A stretch of 12,026 nt of DNA from an uncultured Flavobacterium sp. (GCF_946478785.1 NZ_CAMLDD010000046.1:1-12026), one strand, 5' to 3'; positions 1 through 5,947 are shown, counted from the stretch's first letter. Notes: generated by a model from the sequence alone, not told the origin. Made by a program: numbers and translations.

Positions 1-68
1 CGTTCAACAGGAGTTTCATTGTTGGCTTTTCAAGCCCAACGAAACTCTAGCTATTGGCAGTCGTACTT
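1..68. repeat. Structured site B downstream of the HigBA operon (recombination-site candidate)
   Basis: Seen: positions 11-47 form an imperfect hairpin. GAGTTTC (11-17) pairs with GAAACTC (41-47). GTTGG (21-25) pairs with CCAAC (36-40), and CTT (26-28) with AAG (32-34). There is a 3-nt bulge (18-20), a 1-nt bulge (35) and a TTC loop. TTGGCAGTCGTAC follows at 54-66 and recurs inverted at 798-810. GTTCAAC at 2-8 fits the integron core pattern RYYYAAC, which is short enough to be chance. No T-run follows the hairpin on either strand, so it is a poor intrinsic terminator. Extrahelical bases in an imperfect hairpin are typical of attC sites; calling it attC-like is inference. The window edge may cut the site. 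Confidence 0.4.
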
Positions 69-425
69 TTAATATGTTTGAATTAAAACATCTGTAGGTA
101 TATGAAGTCTTTCGTGGAGTTGTCTTATCATTTCCAATGAAAGTTTTCTTTTTCGGTTTAGAATTTCACTTGCACGACTTTTAAGTCCGACAATATTTGC
201 TAAATCATTTTGATTGTAACCCATTTGTTCCATTCTAAATTTGATCGCTTCAATTGGGTCTGGTAAACTGATAGGAAATTTTTCATTTTCATATTTTTCA
301 ATTAAAATACCGAGTACCTCAAGTTCATCTCCTTCAGGAGAACCAACTTTTGCGTCAAAGATTATTTCAAGTCTTTGTAAAGCTTGATTGTAATCGTTTT
401 CTGTTTTTATAGGTTTAATTTCCAT
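69..425 (-). CDS. higA: HigA-type antitoxin, XRE family
   Basis: Antitoxin of a type II toxin-antitoxin pair: it should bind and neutralise the HigB-like toxin encoded just upstream and repress the shared promoter. The 118-residue protein has an acidic N-terminal half (about 1-55, toxin-contacting in this family) and a Cro/C1-type helix-turn-helix at about 60-100. In the HTH, QNDLANIVGLKSRASEILN covers recognition residues 72-90 and is followed by the typical RKRKLS turn. The ATG lies 5 bp after the toxin stop codon, so the genes are co-transcribed toxin-first, the inverted order characteristic of hig loci. The operon lies between two palindromic segments next to a tyrosine recombinase, like TA modules carried in integron arrays. 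Family assignment is secure; activity is not shown by sequence. Confidence 0.88.
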   Translation of the reverse strand: MEIKPIKTENDYNQALQRLEIIFDAKVGSPEGDELEVLGILIEKYENEKFPISLPDPIEAIKFRMEQMGYNQNDLANIVGLKSRASEILNRKRKLSLEMIRQLHERLHIPTDVLIQTY

Positions 426-430
426 AATAT

Positions 431-724
431 TTAAATTTCATTTGCATTAATCTTGTCATATTCTGCATGCGTTCCAATAAATCGAATCCAAATCATTTGA
501 TATTCATAAGTTATCTTAACAATTAATCTATAATTATTTCCTTTAATATTGAAAACTATTCTATTATCATTTAATATACTAGCACTAGGATAATCTAATT
601 TTATTTCGTTTGGGTTTTTCCATTCAGCTGTACTTGCTTCTTGAAACCATGATTTTAATTGTTGTTCACAATCGCCATGTATCTCCCAAAAATCTCTTAA
701 TATTTTTTTAGCTACTACTCTCAA
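431..724 (-). CDS. higB: HigB-like toxin, RelE-superfamily mRNA interferase
   Basis: Predicted ribosome-dependent mRNA interferase of the HigB_toxin family, the toxic partner of the downstream XRE antitoxin. The frame is open from a TTG at 742, but that codon overlaps the promoter -7 box TATCTTTG (740-747) and cannot be its start. I choose the TTG at 724. It gives 97 residues beginning MRVVAKKILRDFW, the usual start of this family, and a leader of only about 10 nt. Recognisable features are the early WF-x-EAS helix (about 26-31), the NRIVFNIKGNNYRLIVKI beta core (54-71) and the C-terminal block IRFIGTHAEYDKI (80-92), with the conserved His and Tyr of the RelE fold. It looks intact. Antitoxin follows after 5 bp. 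Expression is probably autoregulated by HigA. Confidence 0.85.
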   Translation of the reverse strand: MRVVAKKILRDFWEIHGDCEQQLKSWFQEASTAEWKNPNEIKLDYPSASILNDNRIVFNIKGNNYRLIVKITYEYQMIWIRFIGTHAEYDKINANEI

Positions 725-739
725 AAGATTATTTTTTTT

Positions 740-747
740 CAAAGATA
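740..747 (-). promoter_or_regulatory. -7 box of the higBA promoter, with nearby operator-like palindrome
   Basis: The minus strand reads TATCTTTG, an exact match to the Bacteroidota -7 consensus TAnnTTTG. A TTTTG lies 14 nt upstream (762-766), closer than the usual 17-23 nt. The interrupted palindrome TCCC-AAAAC-GGGA (759-771) overlaps this -33 region and is followed by T-rich DNA on both strands. It could be the HigA operator or a weak terminator for transcripts arriving from the recombinase gene. The -7 call is sequence-based; the operator role is inference. Confidence 0.55.
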
Positions 748-794
748 ATAAAAAAAGTTCCCAAAACGGGATTTTTATTTTTTTTCGTCTCGAA

Positions 795-886
795 CGTGTA
801 TGACTGCCAACTTACTTATACCAGCCATAAAATGGCTCCAATAAGCTCTTTTCTTGTTGGCTTTATGCCATAAATTGGCTTTTTTT
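795..886. repeat. Structured site A between the recombinase and the HigBA operon (attI/attC-like candidate)
   Basis: Seen: a nested set of inverted repeats. GCCAAC (806-811) pairs with GTTGGC (856-861). AGCCAT (823-828) pairs with ATGGCT (832-837) around a 3-nt loop. GCCA/TGGC (867-870, 876-879) is followed by seven T on the plus strand. GTATGACTGCCAA (798-810) is the inverted partner of 54-66 (12 of 13 bases). TTGTTGGCTTT (854-864) recurs as a direct repeat at 19-29. The site begins about 30 bp beyond the recombinase stop and ends about 50 bp before the toxin promoter. That density and placement suggest a recombination site rather than only a terminator (inference). Confidence 0.4.
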
Positions 887-913
887 ATTGAATGCTAATA
901 TAGAATTATTTTA

Positions 914-1957
914 CTACAAATCATCAAACGGACTTTTTATTTGCTGCAGACTTTTTGTGCTTACATGTGTGTAGATTTCTGTTGTTCTGCTGCTGCTGTG
1001 TCCCAGGAGTTCCTGTATAAAGCGTAGATCGGTTCCGGATTCCAATAGGTGAGTGGCATAGCTATGGCGAAGCCAATGCAAACTTACAGGCTTTTGAATA
1101 TCGCTCTTTGTTAAGGCTTGTTTCAGAACGTTTGATAAGCTACGTTCATCATAAGGTTCGTTTTCATTTCGTCCTTCAAAAAGCCAGGTTTTTGGTTTAT
1201 AACAAACATAATAACTGCGCAACATTTCTAATATTTTGGGAGAAAGCGGAACTATGCGGTCTTTTTTTCCTTTGGATTGTTTTATGAGGATTATGTTTCG
1301 TTTGGAATCAATGTCGGCTGGTTTTAAATTTAATAATTCACCGCGTCTTAATCCACAGCTATAGATTAATGAAAGCATTGTTTTGTGTTTGATATTATAA
1401 TGGGCGTTTAATATAAGTTTCACTTCTTCCTTGCTCAATACATTGGGTAGTTTTTTTTCACCTTTCGGGCGATGAATGTTTTCAACTTCCATTTTTTTAT
1501 TCTCGACAGTTCTGAAAAATAATTTGATGGCATTCACAATCTGATTTTGATAGGATGCCGAAATATTATTTTTTAGTATATACTCATTGTTGTAGCTAAT
1601 GACATGGTCATTCGTGATTTCTGAAATAGAAAGTGCGCGATGAAAAACCAAAAATGACTTTAAGGCCTCTGTATACGTTTTTATAGTATTCGTGCTGTAA
1701 CGTTTGGAAGCAAGCCAATAGCTAAACTTTTTTACGGCTAAAATTCCTTCTTCTGAAGGGAATGATAAGTATGCCTCAGGAATTTTAAAATGAATTCGGT
1801 TATTCTCATTGTCCGGTAAATGCCATACTTTTAAGGTTTGACTCCATTTTGCACCTTCAAATTGTTTGATCCGTTCAATTAATTGAGTATTTTTTTCAAA
1901 ATAAACAGCGATTCGGATTTCTTTTTTATGATGGATTAATTTAGATGACCAATTCAT
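914..1957 (-). CDS. Tyrosine recombinase/integrase (Xer/IntI-like architecture)
   Basis: Site-specific DNA strand-exchange enzyme of the phage-integrase superfamily. I start at the ATG at 1957 (347 residues); the open frame reaches a TTG at 1981, but the protein beginning MNWSSKLIHHKKEIR looks more typical. Residues 1-60 form an extra N-terminal beta-rich region, followed by a SAM-like core-binding domain (about 70-155) and the catalytic domain (about 170-335). The catalytic set is complete: R204 (CGLRRGE), K229 (SKGKKDR), H294 and R297 (HWLRH), H320 (LGHSSSRT) and nucleophile Y329 (EIYTH). The tail IKSPFDDL resembles the IntI ending. However, only about 60 residues separate the KGKKDR and HWLRH motifs, so the IntI-specific insertion is absent. 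It lies next to a TA module bracketed by palindromic sites, suggesting it acts on them. Confidence 0.92.
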   Translation of the reverse strand: MNWSSKLIHHKKEIRIAVYFEKNTQLIERIKQFEGAKWSQTLKVWHLPDNENNRIHFKIPEAYLSFPSEEGILAVKKFSYWLASKRYSTNTIKTYTEALKSFLVFHRALSISEITNDHVISYNNEYILKNNISASYQNQIVNAIKLFFRTVENKKMEVENIHRPKGEKKLPNVLSKEEVKLILNAHYNIKHKTMLSLIYSCGLRRGELLNLKPADIDSKRNIILIKQSKGKKDRIVPLSPKILEMLRSYYVCYKPKTWLFEGRNENEPYDERSLSNVLKQALTKSDIQKPVSLHWLRHSYATHLLESGTDLRFIQELLGHSSSRTTEIYTHVSTKSLQQIKSPFDDL

Positions 1958-2067
1958 TTTCTTTTGGATTTTAAAAAGCAATAAATATAAGAAAATTCTG
2001 TTTTAAATATTTTTTTGAGGAAGACATTTTAGAAAAAAAAGTATCTAATTATGTGAAAATTTCTGTT

Positions 2068-2229
2068 GAAAACAATTGACGCATGAGGGATGGCAGCGGT
2101 ATCGCCCGATTTAGAAAAACAAGGCTTTTTTGCCGTAGTTTTTGTTAATGGGGAATTTAGCGTACAGCCCGACCCGCTTTTCTGCGGGTCATGCCATAAA
2201 AAAATCCGACTTGACAGTGCAAATCGGAT
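2068..2229 (+). repeat. Dispersed ~160-bp structured repeat, copy 1
   Basis: This copy matches 8201-8363 in the same orientation. Over the core from GCATGAGGGAT to ATCCGACTTG (about 123 nt) I count 9 substitutions and one 1-nt indel, about 92% identity. Order of elements: GCATGAGGGATGGCAGCGG (2081-2099), a CCCGATT arm (2105-2111) pairing imperfectly with AATGGGG (2147-2153), ATTTAGCG (2155-2162), the perfect hairpin GACCCGC-TTTTCT-GCGGGTC (2171-2190), and a final hairpin that acts as terminator for the membrane protein gene. It holds no credible reading frame. Function unknown; it may be a nonautonomous mobile repeat or a structured RNA trailer. Confidence 0.75.
2197..2229 (-). terminator. 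Intrinsic terminator after the NmrA-like/DUF5367 operon
   Basis: On the minus strand ATCCGATTTG, a 6-nt loop and CAAGTCGGAT form a stem of 9 pairs in 10, followed directly by a run of T. It starts 15 bp beyond the stop codon at 2245. The plus strand has no T-run here, so it works only for leftward transcripts. It forms one end of the dispersed repeat. Confidence 0.8.
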
Positions 2230-2244
2230 TGGTGAAAATTGGGT

Positions 2245-2631
2245 TTAATGTCTGGCGGGAAAATTCCGTTTCCAATACACGAAAACTGTGATAATATTGA
2301 GAACTGCCAGTATCCATAATAGCGGATTGCTGAAAAAAGCCTGGTAACTGTTTCCTTTTGGAATTTCGACAAGCGGTACAGTTATTAAAACATCTAAAAG
2401 TAATGCCGTCGCTGTAATAACGACTCCTGCCTGCAGACCTGATTTTTTTTCTGCTTTTTTATAATAAAACCAGGCGGCGAACCATGCATAAAAGACAATG
2501 GCAAAAATAGCAACGATAGCCTGTGCGGTTGATGATACTTTGAAAAAAGGAATATTATCCAAAATATAAAAAGTGGTCACAACGCAAAACCAGGCGATTG
2601 TACCTGCGAAAACGGCTCTTAAATAGTTCAT
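2245..2631 (-). CDS. Small four-helix inner membrane protein, DUF5367-like
   Basis: A 128-residue integral membrane protein with four predicted helices at about 5-25, 36-57, 66-87 and 103-121. A Lys-rich cytoplasmic turn (YYKKAEKKSG, about 57-66) and a basic tail (WKRNFPARH) suggest both termini face the cytoplasm. The pattern, including FYYKK and LLLDVLITVPL, resembles the uncharacterised DUF5367 family; I am only moderately sure of that label. Its ATG overlaps the stop of the upstream NmrA-like gene as ATGA, so translation is probably coupled. A strong terminator follows, making it the last gene of the operon. Function is unknown. Confidence 0.75.
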   Translation of the reverse strand: MNYLRAVFAGTIAWFCVVTTFYILDNIPFFKVSSTAQAIVAIFAIVFYAWFAAWFYYKKAEKKSGLQAGVVITATALLLDVLITVPLVEIPKGNSYQAFFSNPLLWILAVLNIITVFVYWKRNFPARH

Positions 2632-3470
2632 GATTCTTGATTTACGGTATTCCAGACCCCGGTTTGGGCGGTTTCTTTAACGTAGTCAGTAAAATCTTTG
2701 GCTTTTCGGCCTAAGATCTTTTCGATATCGTTGGTAATACTGGAATTTCGCCCATCCAGAACTTCCGAAAAAAGATAGTTTACCAGCCAGATTTCATCTT
2801 CAGGAACCTGATATTCGCGGAGCATGCTGATATATTCTTCCAGCGAAATGGACTGGAATTTGATTTCCCTGCCTGTAATTTGTGCAATTTCGGCAATAGC
2901 CTGTTCAAAATTCAGCAGTCGGGGACCGGTAAGTTCGTACGTTTTTCCGTTATGCTTTTCGTGCAAAAGAGCTTCGGTTACAACAGCGGCAATATCATCA
3001 GCATCTGTAAAAGGTTCTAAAGCATGCGCTTGCGGCAAAGCAACATGACCCGCTAAAAGAGGTTCTAAAAAGATGCTTTCGCTAAAGTTTTGATTAAACC
3101 AGCTGGCTCTCACGATAGTCCAGTTTTTGGCAGTTGACTTTACGATTTCTTCGCAAACCTGCGCTTCTTTTTCTCCTCTTCCCGACAGAAGTACCATTTT
3201 CTGGACTCCATTTTGAGTGGCAAGAGTGGTAAATTTCTGAATGATTTCAGGAGTGCCCGGTACAGCCAGATCGGGCTGAAAAGTGATGTAAACAGTATCA
3301 ATCCCTTCGATTACAGCAGGCCAGGTTTCCGGGTTTTCCCAATGAAAAGCAGGAACTCCGCTTCTCGAACCTATGTAAACTTCTGCGTTGCTTGTTTTTT
3401 TTAATAATTGTGTTACCCGGCGGCCGGTTTTTCCGTTTCCGCCAAGGACCAAGATCTTCTGATTTTCCAT
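2628..3470 (-). CDS. NmrA-like NAD(P)-binding oxidoreductase (atypical SDR)
   Basis: A 280-residue atypical short-chain dehydrogenase of the NmrA/SDR_a5 type. The N-terminus KILVLGGNGKTGRRV carries the dinucleotide-binding glycine motif GGNGKTG (10-16), and IGSRSG follows the second strand, a position that often selects NADP. The centre has LLSGRGE and TIVRASWFNQNF, matching the conserved strand and active-site region of this class, where the classical YxxxK pair is usually missing. PFTDADDIAAVV precedes the C-terminal substrate domain. Relatives include NAD(P)H:quinone oxidoreductases and redox-sensing proteins, so substrate cannot be assigned. It overlaps the downstream membrane protein gene by 4 bp and is preceded by a 72-bp gap after an AraC-type regulator that may control it (inference). 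Confidence 0.88.
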   Translation of the reverse strand: MENQKILVLGGNGKTGRRVTQLLKKTSNAEVYIGSRSGVPAFHWENPETWPAVIEGIDTVYITFQPDLAVPGTPEIIQKFTTLATQNGVQKMVLLSGRGEKEAQVCEEIVKSTAKNWTIVRASWFNQNFSESIFLEPLLAGHVALPQAHALEPFTDADDIAAVVTEALLHEKHNGKTYELTGPRLLNFEQAIAEIAQITGREIKFQSISLEEYISMLREYQVPEDEIWLVNYLFSEVLDGRNSSITNDIEKILGRKAKDFTDYVKETAQTGVWNTVNQES

Positions 3471-3499
3471 GATAAATAATTTTTTGATTAATGATACTG

Positions 3500-3531
3500 C
3501 AAAGATGCACGTGTCATAACCAAATCATTTG
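3500..3531 (-). promoter_or_regulatory. Candidate promoter of the NmrA-like/DUF5367 operon
   Basis: The minus strand has CATCTTTG (3500-3507), one base from TAnnTTTG, about 30 bp before the start codon. TTTG lies 13 nt upstream, within the 11-bp palindrome CAAAT-C-ATTTG (3521-3531). The palindrome is a possible operator for the adjacent AraC regulator, though such regulators more often use direct repeats. Confidence 0.4.
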
Positions 3532-3542
3532 TCGGAAAAGAA

Positions 3543-4421
3543 TTAAGATTTGTTTGAAAAGAATTGTTTTTTGATTTCGTTGGGCCTGGATCCGAATTTT
3601 TTCTGAAAAGCATTCGAAAACGAACTCAGGCTTTCATAACCCACTTCCCAGGCAGCTTCCTGAACGGTTTTTTCGCTTTGTGAAAGTAATTCGTAAGCCT
3701 TGTTCAGTCGCTCTTCGTGAATGTATTTGTAGATCGGAATACCAAAGAGTTCCTTGAAATTCTTTTTCAGTTTAGTACTGTTAAGTCCAATGAGTCTCGA
3801 TAATTCAGTGATAGTGGGAGGTTTTGAATATTGAACGCTCACGATATCTTTTGCCTGAAAAAGTTTCTCTTTGTCTTTTTCACAAAGTTCGATTTTTTTG
3901 TCGTCAGATAAAAGAGCAAAGAAATGAGATAGCAATTCATTAACCTGACTTTTTAAAAATAACAGCCTTGTATTACCTGAGTAAGTGGTATTGAAAATCT
4001 TTTGAACGGCCTGCTGCATATCCAATGTCATAAATAGAGTAGGGCCTTTTACAAAATGCTCTTTTGGGTTTAATAATTGGGGCAATTGCTTTTCGAAAAT
4101 TTCTTTTTCGAGGGGAGACAACGTATGCAGGTTTTTAAGTTTCGTAAAAACACTAATCGATTGCAAAGGTTTATTAGGAGAAATTTTATGGGCAAATTCT
4201 ACCTTTTGATTGCCAAAAAATGAAATTGCCAAACCTGTTGTATTCGTTAAATATTTTGTCTGATTGTTGTGTTTGATTTCTAATTCTACGTTGCCGGAAC
4301 CATAAAAGGCAAAACCAACACAATCACCGTCTATTTCACATTTCTGAACAAAAGTTTTTTCGGCATTAGAATGCTCGATCAGTACAATAAAATTGTTCAG
4401 TTCTATAATGTCGGTTGTCAT
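3543..4421 (-). CDS. AraC-family transcriptional regulator, PchR-like
   Basis: A 292-residue DNA-binding regulator. The N-terminal part (about 1-170) resembles the sensing domain of PchR-type regulators: GFAFYGSGNVELEIKHN (36-52), then LAISFFGNQKVEF and LQSISVFT. The C-terminal 100 residues hold two helix-turn-helices: TITELSRLIGLNSTKLKKNFK (203-223, one of the two written in parts: TITELSRLIG and LNSTKLKKNFK) and TVQEAAWEVGYESLSSFSNAF (252-272, parts TVQEAAWEVG and YESLSSFSNAF). The AraC signature continues to FGSRPNE (276-282). It lies between a nitroreductase gene upstream and an NmrA-like oxidoreductase operon downstream, all on one strand, so it probably controls one or both. PchR itself responds to a siderophore, but nothing iron-related is visible here and the ligand is unknown. 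A -7 box lies about 41 bp ahead of the ATG. Confidence 0.92.
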   Translation of the reverse strand: MTTDIIELNNFIVLIEHSNAEKTFVQKCEIDGDCVGFAFYGSGNVELEIKHNNQTKYLTNTTGLAISFFGNQKVEFAHKISPNKPLQSISVFTKLKNLHTLSPLEKEIFEKQLPQLLNPKEHFVKGPTLFMTLDMQQAVQKIFNTTYSGNTRLLFLKSQVNELLSHFFALLSDDKKIELCEKDKEKLFQAKDIVSVQYSKPPTITELSRLIGLNSTKLKKNFKELFGIPIYKYIHEERLNKAYELLSQSEKTVQEAAWEVGYESLSSFSNAFQKKFGSRPNEIKKQFFSNKS

Positions 4422-4461
4422 GTAACGATACCCTTTTTTTGTTGATGAAAGCGTTCTGAAT

Positions 4462-4469
4462 CAAAGATA
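4462..4469 (-). promoter_or_regulatory. -7 box of the AraC regulator gene
   Basis: The minus strand reads TATCTTTG, an exact TAnnTTTG match, between the nitroreductase stop and the regulator ATG. No clear TTG lies 17-23 nt upstream, so the -33 element is weak or the promoter depends on an activator. It implies the regulator can be transcribed separately from the nitroreductase gene. Confidence 0.5.
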
Positions 4470-4497
4470 AAAAGATATGATTTGAGATTCAGCTTGC

Positions 4498-5097
4498 TTA
4501 AATACTCTCAATTATATTTTCCTGCAGTCTTCTCGATTTTGGTGTCAATTCGATTCGGTTAAAATCATCTTCAGCACCGTAACCTACCGCCATGGCAAAC
4601 AATGGTTTGTAAGCTGGCATATTCAAAATCGATTTGTATTTGTCAGATTCGATACCTTCCATGGCTGTCGAATCCAGCCCCAATGCAATACTGGCCGTCA
4701 AGCCAACGCCCAGTGCAATATACACTTGTTGGGAAAACCATACTTTTAAATCGGCTTCCGGCTTGCTGGCCTTAATCTGGTTGTACCAGTTTCTTCTTGC
4801 TTCAGGTAATTCGGTATCCACGATTTCCTGAAAGGCATCCAAATCGTCTACAACACTAAAGACAACCAACAGCTGAGCCTGATTTATTTTTTCGGTATTG
4901 TGCATCGAAACCGAAGCTAATTTTGCCTTTATCTCCGGATTCTGTACAAACGTAAATTTCCACGGCTGAATATTTATCGAAGAAGGCGTTAGGAACAATA
5001 CTTCTTTCAAAGCCTCAATTTTTTCCTGAGGAATTGCCTTTTCAGCGTTGTATTTCTTTGCAGAGTATCTTTTTTGCATTAATTCTAAAATATTCAT
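4498..5097 (-). CDS. NAD(P)H-dependent nitroreductase, NfsB-like
   Basis: A 199-residue FMN flavoprotein of the nitroreductase superfamily, expected to act as a cytoplasmic homodimer reducing nitroaromatics, quinones or related electrophiles with NAD(P)H. FMN contacts are visible: R10, S12 and K14 in KRYSAKKY, the TPSSINIQPWKF segment (38-49), GVGLTASIALGLDS (130-143, second-subunit helix region) and KSRR (187-190) near the C-terminus, where the family binds the FMN phosphate. AMAVGYGAEDD (168-178) is the usual core strand. Length is normal for NfsB/YfkO-like enzymes. It is the first gene of a leftward group with the AraC regulator and NmrA-like oxidoreductase, which fits an inducible electrophile-detoxification unit. 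Its physiological substrate cannot be read from sequence. Confidence 0.92.
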   Translation of the reverse strand: MNILELMQKRYSAKKYNAEKAIPQEKIEALKEVLFLTPSSINIQPWKFTFVQNPEIKAKLASVSMHNTEKINQAQLLVVFSVVDDLDAFQEIVDTELPEARRNWYNQIKASKPEADLKVWFSQQVYIALGVGLTASIALGLDSTAMEGIESDKYKSILNMPAYKPLFAMAVGYGAEDDFNRIELTPKSRRLQENIIESI

Positions 5098-5139
5098 GAT
5101 GCTATTTTTTTAAACGTTTGTCAGATTAATTATTAGCTG

Positions 5140-5147
5140 CAAAGTTA
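5140..5147 (-). promoter_or_regulatory. -7 box of the nitroreductase gene
   Basis: The minus strand reads TAACTTTG, an exact TAnnTTTG match, about 43 bp upstream of the ATG. There is no good TTG at the usual -33 distance. Confidence 0.5.
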
Positions 5148-5207
5148 AACTGATAACTTGAATATTTTAGTAATCTTTAAAAATTGTTTCTTTGTTCTTA
5201 TGGGATA

Positions 5208-5696
5208 TTACCCGTTAGCACTTAACTTCTTTTCGTTTTCTGTCTGAGGCTTACCGCTGGCATTTGGCTGTCCTTTGCCTGTAGTAATCAGTTTTTTCAG
5301 GCTGTTCTGAATATAGTTGGTCCACGAATCCCTGCAAATGTCAAAACATTCATAATCCGGAACTAAGCCAACGTGTGTAAATCGAAGTTCTGTTTTGCCG
5401 TCTTTCTCCGTAATTTCAAAAGTAGGTTTTGTACCCGTCCATTCGGTTTCGTCTTCTGTAAATTTAAAGTAGTTTTCCTCCACAAGCCAAACTATTTTCT
5501 GATTCGGAATCACCTCAGTCAATTTTACTTTGCAACGATGAATATCTTCATAATGATAGTTAAATTCATCATTTTGTTTGGCTGTATTACCCACAATTTC
5601 TTCCGACCACCAGCCACGCACATTGGTAACGGCATTAAATACTTCTTCCGGAGATTGGTCAACTAGTATCGCTGTGGTGAAATTTGATGTGTCCAT
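5208..5696 (-). CDS. SRPBCC/AHSA1-family protein (START-like fold)
   Basis: A 162-residue soluble protein of the AHSA1-like branch of the SRPBCC superfamily, a helix-grip fold with a hydrophobic ligand cavity. Typical landmarks are the opening strand FTTAILVDQSPEEVFNAVTN (6-25), the Trp pair in VRGWWSEE (26-33), strands around KLTEVIPNQKIVWLV, then TELRFTHVGLVP and the closing helix SWTNYIQNSLKKLI (about 124-137). The last 22 residues are a polar, probably disordered tail. Members range from Aha1 domains to small-ligand binders, and many in this subgroup are uncharacterised, so no function is assigned. A -7 box (5723-5730) lies about 27 bp ahead of the ATG, so it has its own promoter. Confidence 0.88.
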   Translation of the reverse strand: MDTSNFTTAILVDQSPEEVFNAVTNVRGWWSEEIVGNTAKQNDEFNYHYEDIHRCKVKLTEVIPNQKIVWLVEENYFKFTEDETEWTGTKPTFEITEKDGKTELRFTHVGLVPDYECFDICRDSWTNYIQNSLKKLITTGKGQPNASGKPQTENEKKLSANG

Positions 5697-5722
5697 TTTA
5701 TATGATTTTAGAAATTATAAAA

Positions 5723-5730
5723 CAAATTTA
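5723..5730 (-). promoter_or_regulatory. -7 box of the SRPBCC gene
   Basis: The minus strand reads TAAATTTG, an exact TAnnTTTG match in very AT-rich DNA, so chance is a real possibility. The nearest TTG lies only 11 nt upstream. Confidence 0.4.
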
Positions 5731-5804
5731 TTATTTAAAATCAATAAGTTAGGGGTGTTGAAGGACAATTTTAAGCACTATTCGGACAAATTTAAGTTGT
5801 TTTC

Positions 5805-5820
5805 CTGAGCGAAATCGAAG
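5805..5820. repeat. Half-site of a flavobacterial palindromic repeat
   Basis: CTGAGCGAAATCGAAG differs at two positions from CTGAGCGGAGTCGAAG at 10144-10159, one arm of a perfect palindrome. No second arm is present nearby, so this is a solitary or decayed half-copy. Confidence 0.5.
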
Positions 5821-5864
5821 GATATTTTGTTTTGTACTTAAGAAGCAGAATTATAAATTTTCAT

Positions 5865-5947
5865 CAGGACCTTTTGTCCTGCTGTCCGCTATATCTTTTG
5901 CGCCGAACCCCGGCACAAAAGGATGTCGCTTCCATCAAGGCTATGGG
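5865..5947 (-). repeat. Dispersed structured repeat, diverged third member, with two hairpins
   Basis: On the minus strand this reads GATGGAAGCGACATCC, a long hairpin, then GATATAGCGGACAGC. That matches the architecture GATAGCAGCGATATC, arm, arm, ATTTAGCGAATAGC of the repeats at 2068 and 8201. The main hairpin pairs 5895-5905 with 5911-5921, 11 bp with loop GGGTT on the minus strand. The minus-strand RNA has one G-U wobble where the plus strand would have a C-A mismatch, which favours the minus strand as the folded one. A second perfect hairpin, CAGGAC-CTTTT-GTCCTG, occupies 5865-5881. The repeat lies about 40 bp downstream of the lipoprotein stop. It fills most of the gap 5697-5988, in which I see no gene. 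Confidence 0.6.

Noticed and set aside
1..68. Intrinsic terminator for higBA
   Set aside because: The hairpin is good but no T-run follows it on the minus strand, so the recombination-site reading is preferred, at low confidence.
914..1957. Classical integron integrase IntI
   Set aside because: The region between the KGKKDR and HWLRH motifs is about 60 residues, too short to hold the IntI-specific insertion.
2157..2372. 71-residue leftward open frame overlapping the DUF5367-like gene end and the dispersed repeat
   Set aside because: It overlaps the coding end of a well-supported gene in another frame and crosses its terminator.
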